This document shows positions 1 to 11,722 of a stretch of DNA of 64,000 bases, in pieces. This stretch comes from Annona cherimola. Taxonomy: Eukaryota; Streptophyta; Magnoliopsida; Magnoliales; Annonaceae. The position numbers were made by a program, and so were the translations under genes. Numbering within the stretch: position 1 is the first letter of the stretch; the number at the start of each line of letters is the position of its first letter. The DNA is taken from contig CM059971.1 of assembly GCA_030490835.1 (NCBI GenBank), positions 101,560,095 to 101,624,094 of the forward strand, given 5' to 3'. Below the pieces are notes generated by a model. It saw only the letters and a program-made list of their open reading frames with translations, made no database searches and had not been told where the DNA came from.

Positions 1-279
1 ATTGCTTCTCAGAATGGGAGACAAAGGTCCCCTACATAGATCAAAACCTGGTATAAAGCTAGACCTGAGCATCACCCACACTAAGTGGTGGGCTACTGTT
101 ACTGTTATAATAATTACTTGGTAAATAACAGTTTCATTTTTGGGATCTGTGCTAATTAATTTCTTTGTATATCCAGAACGTATGTCGTGAGGGGGATATA
201 ACAATGATGTATATATGAGAAGGGCAGAAGGAGCTAGCAGTTGCCACTCGGTTGTAATGTTTTGAAAACGGGAATGGGT

Positions 280-530
280 TGAACCAATTGACTGCTTTCA
301 CATTTCCCGGTTCAATTGCAATAATCAATTTGAACGGATTAAACTGGTCAAGTGTTGCTGACCGCTGTCATAAGAACCGGATCAGGCAAGCCGATTCAAC
401 CGGTTAGACCGGGAAACCGTCCTACGGCCGATTAGATCTACGCCAGTTTCCAATCCTCTCTATCAAGCCGATTAGAATCGGTTTAACCGGCTAATTCAAA
501 ATGGTCTAGTTTAGCCGAGTTAAAGAGACA
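280..530. repeat. ACCGGTT-rich dispersed repeat, degraded
   Basis: The stretch is dense in AACCGGTT-type words on both strands (for example ccggttcaattg, caaccggttagaccggg, tttaaccggctaatt) in otherwise AT-rich DNA. Similar material recurs at 5275-5443 and 60227-60977. No terminal repeats can be fixed here, so I read it as a decayed copy of the same family. Confidence 0.4.
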
Positions 531-541
531 GAAAAGAGCTG

Positions 542-3256
542 CTGCTACCCGATGCAATTTTATGACTTCTGAAAATGATATCTATCCTCGGATGACTTTG
601 AATAGATGTTAGATTTAATGGAGGGAATGCTCACCAAAATAGGGATACAAGCACGACTATGATCTAGTTTTTATTTGATGGCGGGTTCCCAACTACTCTG
701 CAATGTGACTGGATGTCCGATGCTCTACTCTATTGGTGCACTAAAATAGGTGTACATGCAGGGTCTTTTTCAATACAAACTTTTAAAAGTACACTATAAT
801 TTATTTCAATAATTTTAGCAAAAAAATTCTAAATCATCTAAATAAATTTTTTATAAAAATGTAATTATTAAAATTTTTCCTATAAAATCTTTAATTAAAT
901 AAAATTTTCTATATTAAAAGTATGAAAATAATATAGAATATATACAAAAAATGGCTCACTCAAAAATTTTTTATTTGATCAAACGACTAGAGTATTCTAA
1001 TTTTTTCACTTTGCCGGTATATAAATTATAAAAATCAAATTAAAACAATAATAAAATTTAATATTTAAAATATTGTTTTCAATGTGAAGATAATTACATC
1101 ATTTTTAACATTTAAAATTATAATTATATTTTAGTTATTGTATTATTTTTAAATATAAAAAATTAAATTTATCTTGTTGATTGATGATATATCTCACATA
1201 AATTAATAATAGGTTCAATTAGTCTTAAAAACAGTCAAACGATTAGACTAGAATTAGTCCTTTAACTAGAGTTAACTAGTTTGGTTCTAACAACATTGTG
1301 TTGACTGCAGGGGAGCTAGACAGTAGACGAATCTCAATTTTAAATTCCCCAATAAATTTCCTTAATTGCCTCATAGTAATATACTCTGCGTGTTAATCTC
1401 CTTGTTGCGAAAATGATATCATTGTTTCAAATTAGATCTGGACGGTTGAGAAAGTCTTGAACTTTGAATAAGCTGATTGGACGGTTAACTTCGCTGGAAG
1501 GCGTAGAATTTCTAATTTTAGCTGGCGAATAATGAATTTCGAAGCTTACAAAAAAAAATAAAGACAAATTTTAAAAAGAAAAATTTTCAAATGCTCGAAT
1601 GCCGAATTCAACATAAATTTTTCTAAAAATAGAAAATCTAGTAAATCAGTGCATTTGAAGGAACATAGAGTTAATTACCTGTGGGTTTTCTTTTCGTTTT
1701 AAATGTGTTTTTTAATCTTCTTCTTTTTGGCGTCAAGCGTCAAGATAATGATTATCCCCATGTTACGGCTACAACAAAATTTATTATACGTGGCTATCTT
1801 TTTGCTGGCAAATTTTAATTTGGCCACATTTAGTACTAAATACAACAAAGTCATATATTAATTACAATCAAAGTCTGATTACTATTTATAGCCAAATATT
1901 AATAGCTACATTAAACACTACTGTTAGCTTCATTTTATGTTAAAAAATGACTATATTTAACTAAATACTATCAGTAAAAAATCAAGTACTTATAGCTGAA
2001 TAATCAATTGTAACAAAAATATTTAATGCAGCTAAATACATGTGACATGAACTAAAAATTAGCTAGATAACACCTAAAAAAATTTGCCTGATAAAAATGA
2101 ATTTTATTGTGATATATGTTTATAAGGCCATTTATCATAATTTACTATCAGGTTGATTATTTTTGATAGGTTGGCAACGTACATGGCACGACAATCAAAA
2201 TTTTTTATTTTTATAAATTAGTAATGTTTCAATGAAATCAAGTTTCATACAAGTGATTTCATGGAATCCTCTTTTGAGATATTAATCATAGATGTAAAAT
2301 TCAATCAACCTAAATTTAACATCATTTGTTTAGTTATGAGCTTAAGTTTCATCCAAATTCAATATATATATGCCTCACCTGCTCACAAATAAATACATTT
2401 ATGTATAAATTAGGAGAAATGCTTAAATCTCTTCACATATATATTCTAATATTTTATAAAACTATTTATTCGCATAATAATGATATTTTAGATGGTTTAA
2501 ATATTGAAAATACTATTTAAAAAATGATATTTAACATTAAATCATTTTATCACGTTAATTTTAAACATTTATAGATGGGGGCCATATATAGTTATACTAG
2601 ACAAATAAAAAGGTTTCCATAATGATATAAGTAGTAATAAATATAACAGATGAAATCAATTTTCTATTAATCATTTAAATGTTAAAAACGGAGGGGGTTC
2701 ATTAAAAGAGGGTTTTATAAAGGCATCCCTGTTTTATAAATGTTTTAGTCTTATTACATTTTTGTGACAGATCAATAATTTTAAAATTTAGTTGATATTC
2801 CATTTTTTAGATTTTTGAAAATCAATAAAATGTGAATAATACACTATCTCTGCCGTTTTCTTAATTGATGTTTAAAAACCAAAATAAAACACCAAATAAA
2901 TACGAAATTGTGTCGAATTTTACATCAAAGGGATCAAAATGGAGCCTAAAAATTTATAAAACTACAACGTTAAAAAATTGCCGACAGGAAGCCCTATAAT
3001 ATCGCCTGTGTATTTTGACTAATTCGTTTGATAACATTCAGTGGCTAGTGCGGGCATCCACCTAGATGTATGAAACCACGCGCAATATGTTACATGCATG
3101 GTTCTAGCCTGCACCTTTTCAAAATTTCCAATGGATGATTTTTTTTAAAAAATGTTACATGTAGTTTATAGATTCAACCCAATTAAAATTTTTATATCTC
3201 ATATATCTAAAAGGATGTATAAGTGAGACAAATTCTCACAGGAGAATGCTCCTTAT
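542..3256. other. AT-rich intergenic DNA, no gene seen
   Basis: No coding stretch or RNA gene is recognisable on either strand. The sequence is strongly AT-rich with stop codons in all frames. Around 1740-2140 there are repeated short words such as agctaaata and tagctgaata, which may be remnants of a DNA transposon subterminal region, but no end could be defined. Confidence 0.5.
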
Positions 3257-3431
3257 GCATATACCTATTTTTTATTTTTTTATTTTGAAAATTTTTTTAT
3301 ACAGTTATTAATCTAAGTGTGTTTCATATACATTTTTATGAAAAATGATAAAAATTAATACACATATTAAATACGCTTAGTCCGACAATTTTATGAAATT
3401 TTTTTTTAAAAAATAAAAAAATAGTATATGC
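3257..3431. repeat. short fold-back MITE
   Basis: The left end gcatatacctatttttt is matched in inverted order by the right end that reads ...atagtatatgc. The inner arms also pair (aagtgtgtttcatatac with acacatattaaatacgctta). This gives one long imperfect hairpin of about 175 bp with no coding capacity. The core words aagtgtattt / aaatacactta recur in the fold-back elements at 10767-11495, 53712-54076 and 54198-54475. Confidence 0.6.
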
Positions 3432-3606
3432 AGTCGCGAACATAAAATCAGATCCCAATTCTCACAGTCTGAAGACACATCTCTCATAAATAATTAAACA
3501 GGACACAACTCTAAAATCCAACCCAAAGGGAATACAGCCCCTTATGGCTGATGGAAAGGAGACATGTATTTAAGGGATCAAAGCTTCTGCCACCCACGTT
3601 AATTGC

Positions 3607-3750
3607 AAGTAACTTCAATGGATGATTTTGATATATATATATGCATTGAAAAATAGTTTACGGTGATAATGCTTAAGAAAATATACAAGTAACTTCAATA
3701 GATGATTTTGATATATATATATATATATGTTTAAGATGCATTGAAAAATT
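3607..3750. repeat. 79-bp direct duplication with (TA)n
   Basis: The block aagtaacttcaatggatg followed by attttgatatatatat and gcattgaaaaat occurs at about 3607 and again about 79 bp later with one substitution and a longer TA run. The words gcttaagaaaatata and tatattttcttaagc flank it in inverted order. Confidence 0.6.
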
Positions 3751-4193
3751 AGAATTTAAAAGAAAAGTTTATATTTTCTTAAGCATTATAAATGTTGGGT
3801 TGGCTTTCATAGATCTTATTGCATAATTCTCCATAAAGAATAATTTAATACTTATGCATGTAAGTATGAAGTCTTCCTACTTATTATCAATTTTAAAATT
3901 TTGAGATCTATTTTTTTAAAATATAAACTACTATTCATGTGTTAATATAACTTGTTTTATCATGCCACAAAAAATAAATTTTCGTTGAAAATTTATATTT
4001 TGCAGAAAATAGTATAATTTTTATGAGTATTTTACGATTATCTTAATTGATATTTTTAATAAGGCTCTGAGATGTTCTTAAAAATTCCTTACAATATGTT
4101 CTAACACATAACTAACAATATTCATGATTTATCATGAGGCGAACACTCATAAATTGAAAAAATTGCTGCCACCATTCTATATAAACTCATGTT

Positions 4194-4290
4194 GTTTTTT
4201 TTCTTTTTTTTTGTTACCGGTGTGCTTCGAACATTGGTCACTCAGCTATGGGGCTCAGACCACTACCATTGAGGCAACATCCCAAGGGCT
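4194..4290 (-). mobile_element. tRNA-derived SINE head, degraded
   Basis: Read on the minus strand, the segment has the layout of a tRNA promoter: tgcctcaatggtagtgg resembles a box A and aatgttcgaagc resembles a box B (consensus GGTTCGANNCC). A T-rich tract on the plus strand at 4197-4212 would be the A-rich 3' tail. Only the head and tail are clear, and no target duplication was identified. Confidence 0.4.
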
Positions 4291-4870
4291 AAGGATACGT
4301 ATATTACTTCTAAAAATTTTGAAAAATGTAAAGTGTAAATTATAATGTATAAAAGTTTATAATGCATATATTTTTGAAATTATAAATAGATACATATGTA
4401 TAAACATGATAAATGTTTTAGATTTTTCAAAAAATATTTAAAAATTAAAAACAAAGAGTCCATTGTTTATATCATGCATTACGTTTACAATAATTTTCAA
4501 TTTTTCGTGTCTTTAATTGCTTTTATCAATTTTTTTAAAATTTAATATCATTATCTTTGATGACTTGATAGATGATGGAGAACTATTTCACGAGAGACGT
4601 AAATGATAGAATTGTTTCTAACCAACTACGATCCCGAAATCTCTTACCCTACATGCCTTTGTACATACTTAGGTTTAACCACTTAATCATCAAATGGTGA
4701 TTGAATAAACATAATTCTAAAAATCCTAATATGTCATATTTTCAGGAAACATGCTCAATTATTTGGAAACCTCAGTTATATATATGTTTAATGCAATTCT
4801 CAAGCATGTAGGGTCTTCCCATGATCCCATCCTCTTGTCCATGCCTTGTCTGTATATATTTCTCGGAGTA

Positions 4871-5244
4871 TGATTGTATACATCACGATGTATTTTAAGT
4901 TAAAATATAATATTTATTTATTTTTATAATTAATTATATTTTAAAATTTTTTCTTCATAAACATGTTTACCTAAGTGTAATCAATCTATATATAAATTTT
5001 TATCATTTTATAATACTTTTACATATTTATTTTTAATTTTTTAAAAATAAAGCTTTTTAAGAGGTGCAAGATGACTTGAAAAAATAAAAAATAAAAAAGT
5101 AAAATTATTGTAAAATAGTAGAACTTTGTATATAAATTAAATATACTTAAGAAAACATGTTTACGAAGAAAAAATTAAAAAATATAACTAATTGTTAAAA
5201 TAATCGAATGTTTTGTAACCTAAAATATGTCATGTATATAATCA
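4871..5244. repeat. ~375-bp inverted-repeat MITE, family B copy 1
   Basis: Left terminus gattgtatacatcacgatg and inner word taagtgtaatcaatctat pair with the right half, where the minus strand reads gattatatacatgacat. The same architecture and words (cattttataat, atttatttttaattttt, aaaatgac) appear in the copies at 21248-21640 and 56440-56835. No coding capacity. The flanks tcggagtat and tctcagtat could be a worn 9-bp target duplication. Confidence 0.65.
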
Positions 5245-5274
5245 TTCTCAGTATTTCTCAACCTCAGTTTTCGT

Positions 5275-5443
5275 CATTGTTTTAAAAATCGAACAGCGCA
5301 ATGAACCGATTTTGTGACCGGTTCCTGATTTTTCCGGTTCAACTGGTGCAAACTGACGGTCGAATTGTGGTTGAATCGGAAAAACCAATGAACCGAGATA
5401 TGACCGGTTCAATCGCCTGATTCGGTTCGATTTTTAACATTGG
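5275..5443. repeat. 169-bp MITE with ACCGGTTC interior
   Basis: The left end cattgttttaaaaatcgaac is mirrored by the right end gttcgatttttaacattgg. The interior carries several accggttc / gaaccg words in inverted arrangement (tgaccggttcctg, atgaccggttcaat). The longer element at 60227-60977 has comparable ends (gttgtcaaaaccgg type) and interior. Confidence 0.65.
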
Positions 5444-5728
5444 TCCACATGGGTTAATAAATGCACTTCTACGAGTCAACTCGAGTCCCCGTAGCCTTCC
5501 GCAAGAGGCCGATGCTGTCCACCCGCCAAAGGACTGGCGCATGTGTGCTTTGGGACTGCTGACCTCACTGTGGTCTCCCTAGCTCCTATGCCTATGGTAA
5601 CCCAAATGGGACGGGTTTCGCAACTTGTGTGCAAAGCCCACATTCTGACATTCATCGACGAATTGAAAACCGAATGCATGACAAAATGAAAAAAAGAATT
5701 TTAAGAAGTGAAAAAAATAATATAATAT

Positions 5729-6940
5729 TGTTGACACCCCACCCTCGGGCCCGAAGATGGATAAATTGAAATGGATTTCAAGCCGAAGTAAATTCAATGC
5801 AAAAGGAAGTTCAAGCCAGCTAAGCGGGCCATCCCGCACTCTGCCCACGGAGCAAAGCTCCACCAAGTCTCGAAGCGGGCTTTTCAACAACCAGATTCGG
5901 CTTACAAGAGCGAAGCTCCTACAGGCCACCTCAACGGGCTCCACAAAGCAGCCCACCAGATACAGCAAACGGGCATAGCCAAGTTCTAGCCCACCAGATC
6001 CAGCTTACCAAGCTTCAGAAGCAGTCTTCTCTACAACTTTGGGCCTCCACAACGGCCCACCCAACAACAACGGACTTAGCTAAGCTCAAGTCCACCAAAC
6101 ACAAGCATATGGACCAAGTCCAAAACCCTTTAAGTGGCCCAAGGCCCACGATCTCAACCCAAGCTTAAAGTATGTGGATCAAGTCCAAGCCTTCAAATGG
6201 CCCAAGGCCCATGATCCTAACTCAAGTCCAAGCCCATGGACCAAGTCCATGACCCCAAGTGGCCAAAAAGCTCACTCCTACATCTATAAAAGGAGAAGCC
6301 CCCCCTCATTTGGAGCACACTTGGAGAGACATCCCATAGGAGAGGGCAGGAGTCTGCAGCATTACCCCGGCGTCCAGGTTTTTCCGCTCGTCAAGCTCTA
6401 CGCCTCTCTTCCCATTTTTCCCTTTCCATTCTCTCCCCTTCTCTCAAATACTTTTATTTTCCCCCTTCACGCCGTGTAAACCGCCTCGGGTTGGTAGATT
6501 TCACTATATTTGCTTCAATCTGAAGGCCGGAGCCCAAACTCTGTATTACTAGTGCCTTATTTCATCAAATAGGGACTGATCTCCCTTTAAAGATCAGTGA
6601 CGACTCCGTTTTTTTATTTTATTTTTGTGTGTGTGTTTGAGTTAACGCCCCGGCAAGGTGGGTGCATGCGAGTCCGCGGATTTCAGCATAATACACTGCC
6701 GTTATGCTGTCGAATTTGTGACTCGACCCGTGTTCGGAACGCCCCGTCTTAGCCGTTATGCTGCCGAACCCGCAAGAAAACACCCACACGCCAACTTTTT
6801 TGAAAAATATGAAGCCTAATGCGTTTTACCCCATGTGAATGCAGGAAATCTAAGCCCACATTGCTGTCCAACACCATCCAGATTTTCAAGGCCCGGGAAA
6901 CCATTCCGAGCCCATCGTAGTGCTCCCGGCGGGTGCTATA
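5729..6940 (+). mobile_element. probable solo LTR (Ty3/gypsy-like), 1.2 kb
   Basis: The segment opens with TGTTGACACCCC, a common start of plant gypsy LTRs, and ends gggtgctata, an imperfect mirror of that start (expected ...CA). The identical 5-bp word aatat lies directly outside both ends (5724-5728 and 6941-6945), as expected for a target duplication. Inside are a TATA box (tataaaag, 6285-6292) with a GC-rich leader after it. No gag-pol is attached on either side, so a solo LTR is the simplest reading. A complete element with a lost body cannot be excluded. Confidence 0.65.
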
Positions 6941-7523
6941 AATATAATGGAAATAATTACAAAGAATAAACTGAACAAAGAGAATAAGATAAAATAATTG
7001 TATAAAAAATGTGAAACATATATTTGGAATGTAGAGAAAATAACCAAAAAGTATGATAGTTAAATAATTAAGATACCAAACTTTAAAAATGTGCAAAAAT
7101 ATATACATATCTTAACAAGATAAAATTTGATATATTAATTACATACACTTAAGGTTTTTTATAAAAATAAAATAAATATGTTTATGGTCTAGCCTAACAA
7201 ATGATCGATCTACGAGCAATCATACATCATGGGCGCCCTTATTTAAATTGGATCTTTAAAAATTTTCTTTATTGATATTTAAATAAGGGCACTGATCTTG
7301 AGATTTCATGGGATAATTTTTATTTAAAAATAAAATTTAAATCAAAGCATTTAGATTCACAATTTTTTTATATAAAAACATAGTAGTTATATAGGATGGA
7401 TATTTAATAAAATATAATATCTTATCAAATTATTAAATTTAAGTTTTATAAAATAAAATCTACTGCAATTAATGAAATGTTAATATAAGCATATAATTTT
7501 ATTTGTAAAATTTGTAAAAATAC

Positions 7524-7767
7524 AGGACATGTTTGGCATTTAAGAAAAATGAGGGAAAATTTTTAGTAGAAAATTTTTTGAAAATGAGAAAATTAATGAT
7601 GAGAAGTAATGTGAATAAAGTTAAAATAAATAAAGTATTTGTATGTAAAAATGCGAAGAAATGATTGAAAATAAGATAATTATGTAAAAAGATATGAAGA
7701 AATGATTAAAAATAAAGTATTAATCACGGAAAATATTTTTTCTTGAAAATTTTTTTGTTACCTTTTT
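7524..7767. repeat. Tourist-like MITE, diverged
   Basis: It begins gacatgtttggcattt and contains the family words aaagtatttgtatgt, aaatgattgaaaa, gataattatgtaaaaa and the right-arm motif gaaaattttttt. The right terminus is worn, so the end coordinate is approximate. Confidence 0.4.
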
Positions 7768-7967
7768 CCAACTCCTCTCATATTTCTAAAAAGCGAAATT
7801 CTAAAGAAAATGTCGTGCAGCATGCTGCGTACACTTCAATTTAACCGGCACGATTTACCATAGTACTTCACTCAACTTTACCTTTTCAAGTTTTCAAGCC
7901 AAGCAACCATTGGCCCTCATCATTTCATAGCAGATTGAAATGACCAAATTTCATAACAGTCAAAAAA

Positions 7968-8227
7968 AATATTTTTTTTTCAAAATTTTTATAGAATTAT
8001 TAACTTAGGTATATCTTTATTATTTTTATGATATGTTTATATTTATTTTGAATTTTTAAATCGAAGAAGTATTTTAGTAATTTAAATGGTTAAAATATGA
8101 CTAGAATATCTCCGTATTTAAAAATAAAAAAATATACACATGTATTCAAAAATAATAAAATTTGATTTATAGATTAAATCTATTTAGACTAACATTTTTA
8201 TAAAAAATTTAAAAAATAAATTTTTTT
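7968..8227. repeat. fold-back MITE, ~260 bp
   Basis: The arms tttttatagaattattaactta and taacatttttataaaaaatt pair, with inner arms around atagattaaatctatttag. The centre has aatttaaatgg. Same general architecture as the fold-back family with cores near 11200 and 53880. Confidence 0.5.
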
Positions 8228-10766
8228 GGACTGGTTTGAATGATCATAATTTGTTTCCGCATTAGTGAAGCAACTCCAGATGTCTAATGCCTGGATGACA
8301 TCCAAGATTACATCTAATCCGCTTCCAGGAAACCGATGCGAATTGAACAAGTGAAAATGAAACTGCCAAACAGGTTCTTGGAGTGGAGGGGAAATGGAGG
8401 GAGTTGAAAGGCTCTGGTTATGAACTACGAAACGCAAAAAGTTCTTCGCAGTATTTATGTCTAAACCCCCTTTTCTAAAGTTTTGAACTCGCCTATGCCT
8501 ACTTCCTAATAATAGGAGATGGGATTTGCACAAAACTATCAACTTTTCTCGAGTGCCATTTATCAAGACCCCTTTTACATTGCAATAATTTCATCGTTTT
8601 ACTCATATTAGCCAATTATGGATTGGCTTGGTAATTTTTTCAATCCGCTGTCTTTTTTTTTATTAGTCTTTCAATCCACTCTCGAGCTATGCGTTTAGTG
8701 GCATTAACTGTTCGTGTACCATAAGGTCAACTATGAATGAGCGGGTCATTTTATATACTCTATCCAAAAAAAGGCATCAAATCAATATAATATAATTATT
8801 TAATTTTTATGGTACTTCTAAAGATATTAATATAATATCTAAACCTTCTAAACCATGCATTATTACCTTATGAATAAATGATTTTATAAATTATTATAAC
8901 ATTCTAATGCATCTATGAATGTGTCTAAGTATGTTCATAATTTACTTATTATTATGTGTATTTTTATGCAAACGTGGCCCATGTAAGATTAAGATTGAGC
9001 TGATTCTTATTATTGTCAAGAAACAAATGGTTAAACCATGTGATCTGTTGGATTTGGAATTTATTATTAATGAGGGGCTCATTTTATTAATAGTGCATAC
9101 GAACTATGGTGCAATATGGCGCACACTAATATATCTCTCCAATTATTCCATCCCATCTTAATATCTTTCTCCTTAATGCATATATGTTTATTCTTAGTCA
9201 CTCCCATCATGTCGCTGCACAATTTGGATCTTTGGAGTATGAAGCCGTCTCCAGCGGTTACAATCCTAGCCATAGCCTCCCTACCCAAAACATCCACTTT
9301 CTCATTGTATACACTATATATTTATTCTAATAATATTTTGCAATCATTATTTTTATTAATAAATTTATTTATTTTAACTTTGCTTACTTTACAACTAAAA
9401 TCATTCTAGATAATATGAGAACTTTTACTATACTAAGGCCTAGCCATGACACTAATGGTTATGGGTCGGAGAGGAGGAGATTTGATATTTGAAGTAGTGG
9501 GTTAGGCTTAGCAGTAAAACTCATGGAGAAGTGGAAGACGGATGTTCAGCTTAATATTTTAAAGTCTGTAGAGAAAGTACAGCTGTGTGTGATATTATAA
9601 CCCAAGTTGAATGGGGTGAAACTCTTATGTCGAGGGAGTGGGAGGCTCATATGATTTCCCCATTTGAAAAATCTGTTCCATCTTCATCCTACAAACGAGC
9701 TTTAGATAAGAGATCATGGTGATTCTCACAAAAAAGAAAAAAAAGAAAAAAAAAAAAGAAAGAGATCATGTCAGTTTTTCTTTTTGTTTTTTTATTCCTA
9801 TTTTGTAGGCCTTTCCAAACCCGAAAGGGTACTTTTAAAATCGTGCGACGTTAAGTTATTGTGAGGTTGATTTTAAGATAATGACCCAACTGGAAGAGGA
9901 TAAGGTTTCGCAGTCAGGTATAGATGTCGAGATTCGGCAAAAAGGCAATCTATTATCTGGAAGATGAAGTGCTTTATGTGATTTCAGGGAAGAACCTTTT
10001 ATCCTCTTATCTGCGCGACAATAGGTCCGGTAATTCTAGTGACCCATGTCTTTGTTATGACAAGAGCCTCAATCAAAATGAAAAGCCAAAAATTAAATCC
10101 GACATGGACAACTTTTGTCATAATGCAACGACGCTTTTTTGAATTAATGGGTAGTACTGGTTATCGTTCCAAACCATGCATTTGAGGGCTGTCCAAAGAG
10201 CAAAGTTCTTTCGATGTGGGTGAAATTCAATTGCAGAGTCGTCGGCACCGCGATCAGTTAGATGAACGGTTTAGATCCAACCAGTATGCAATTCTTGCCT
10301 GAAAACGAATTCAACACTTAACTGTTCGACCCTGTCCAGATACATCTGGACCGTCCGGACGATTCCTGGTGGGTGTCGTGATTTTAGAGAAAAAGGAGGA
10401 AGTGCAATATTGAGTGAAACACGTGAGAAAGGAGCTCTGGGGGGCGTACGGAATTATGGGCACCAAAGCGGCTTGCACCGGGGAATACGGGTGATGCCTC
10501 CATGATGTAGAAAGGCATTCAAGTAATAAAAATATCTCAAGATATGAACTACCTCGTTCACCGATCCAGTCACAAATTGGTTTGGTGGGCTATATGTCTC
10601 ATGAAACTTCGAGACCCTGCTGTTTCCCCCACCATGTTGGCCTATGTGGGTCACTTCTTTCCTGCAATGTACTTGAAGGATTTCACGACCAGAAGAACGC
10701 ATCCCGTCCCACATTCATCGTCCGTATCCAAATCAGATGCATGTTTTTTTAGGCTGCAATGTAATC

Positions 10767-11495
10767 GTATGTACTCGGGTGCATTGAGCCTCAATGTACT
10801 AAGGTATACTATACTTATTCTTTTAAAAGTTTTTCATGAAGCTGTTAATCTAGGTGTATTTACATATGAATCAATTTTTACTATTTTTTGAGATTTTTAG
10901 ATATTTTTTTAAAATTTTAAAAAATTCAGTGACATTTTTAGTAAAATTACTAAAAATGCCACTGATTTTTAAAAATCTAAAAGTCTCTAAAAATGGTAAA
11001 AATTGATTCATATATTAAATGGATCGTTATCGCATGCGCCCGGGAGCATGCGTGCTACATGCTCCCGGGCGCATACACTCTTTTTTTTTTCAATTTTTTT
11101 TATAAAACTATTAATATAAGTGTATTTAACATGTGTATAAATTTTTACTATTTTTGGAGTATTTTAGATATTTATTTTAAAATTTTGAAAATTAGTGGCA
11201 TTTTAGGTAATTTAAATGCCACTGATTTTCAAAAATAAAAAATAAAAATTTAAAATACTCCAAAAATAGTAAAAATTTATACACATGTTAAATACACTTA
11301 TATTAACAGTTTTATAAAAAAATTTTGAAAAAAAATAAAAAAAAAGGTGTATACGCCCGGGAGCTGCCGTGTTGCGAATGCGATAACAATCTATGTTAAA
11401 TACACTTAAATTAACCATTATGTAAAAATTTTAAAAACAAAAAAAGAAATTGTATTCACTTGAGTGCATTGAGGCTCAGTGCACCCAGGGTGCAT
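10767..11495. mobile_element. fold-back MITE (outer), interrupted by a second MITE
   Basis: The left terminus gtatgtactcgggtgcattg and gagcctcaatgtact pairs with the right end, whose minus strand reads gtatgcaccctgggtgcactg then gagcctcaatgcact, about 43 bp of terminal inverted repeat. The left arm (10800-11020) is itself folded around ccactgatttttaaaaat. The right arm resumes at 11392 (tatgttaaatacactta) after a 370-bp insertion, listed separately. Confidence 0.75.
11022..11391. mobile_element. Mutator-type MITE (inner) with 10-bp target duplication
   Basis: Terminal inverted repeats are gatcgttatcgcatgcg on the left and, on the minus strand, gattgttatcgcattcg on the right (15 of 17 match). 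Subterminal cgcccgggagc words are also mirrored. The 10-bp flanks tatattaaat (11011-11020) and tatgttaaat (11392-11401) differ at one base, which fits the 9-11-bp duplications made by Mutator-like transposases. The interior is a long hairpin centred near 11208 (aatttaaatgccactga). No coding capacity. Confidence 0.75.
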
Positions 11496-11722
11496 ACAAC
11501 TGCAACCCTATCTTTCTGCCTATCTTATATATATGTATATTGATGTGTTATACTTTTTTGCTATCCCAAGGTCTAGATCCATGGACCTGCGGCATCAATG
11601 CCCGGATGAGTACCATAGCCACACAGCGGCTGTCTCATCTTATGAAAATATCTTCAAAACCTTTTCATCTATTACGACTTATTACCAGCATAGGTTCATT
11701 TGTAAAGATGAAAAAAATAAAA

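Larger units (their letters stand above)
6946..10766. other. Intergenic DNA without a recognised gene
   Basis: Apart from two MITE-like segments listed separately, nothing is recognisable. Open frames of 70-120 codons around 8198-8566, 9924-10142 and 10454-10891 have no family motif that I recognise and overlap on opposite strands, so I do not call them. A purine tract lies at about 9729-9766. Confidence 0.45.
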
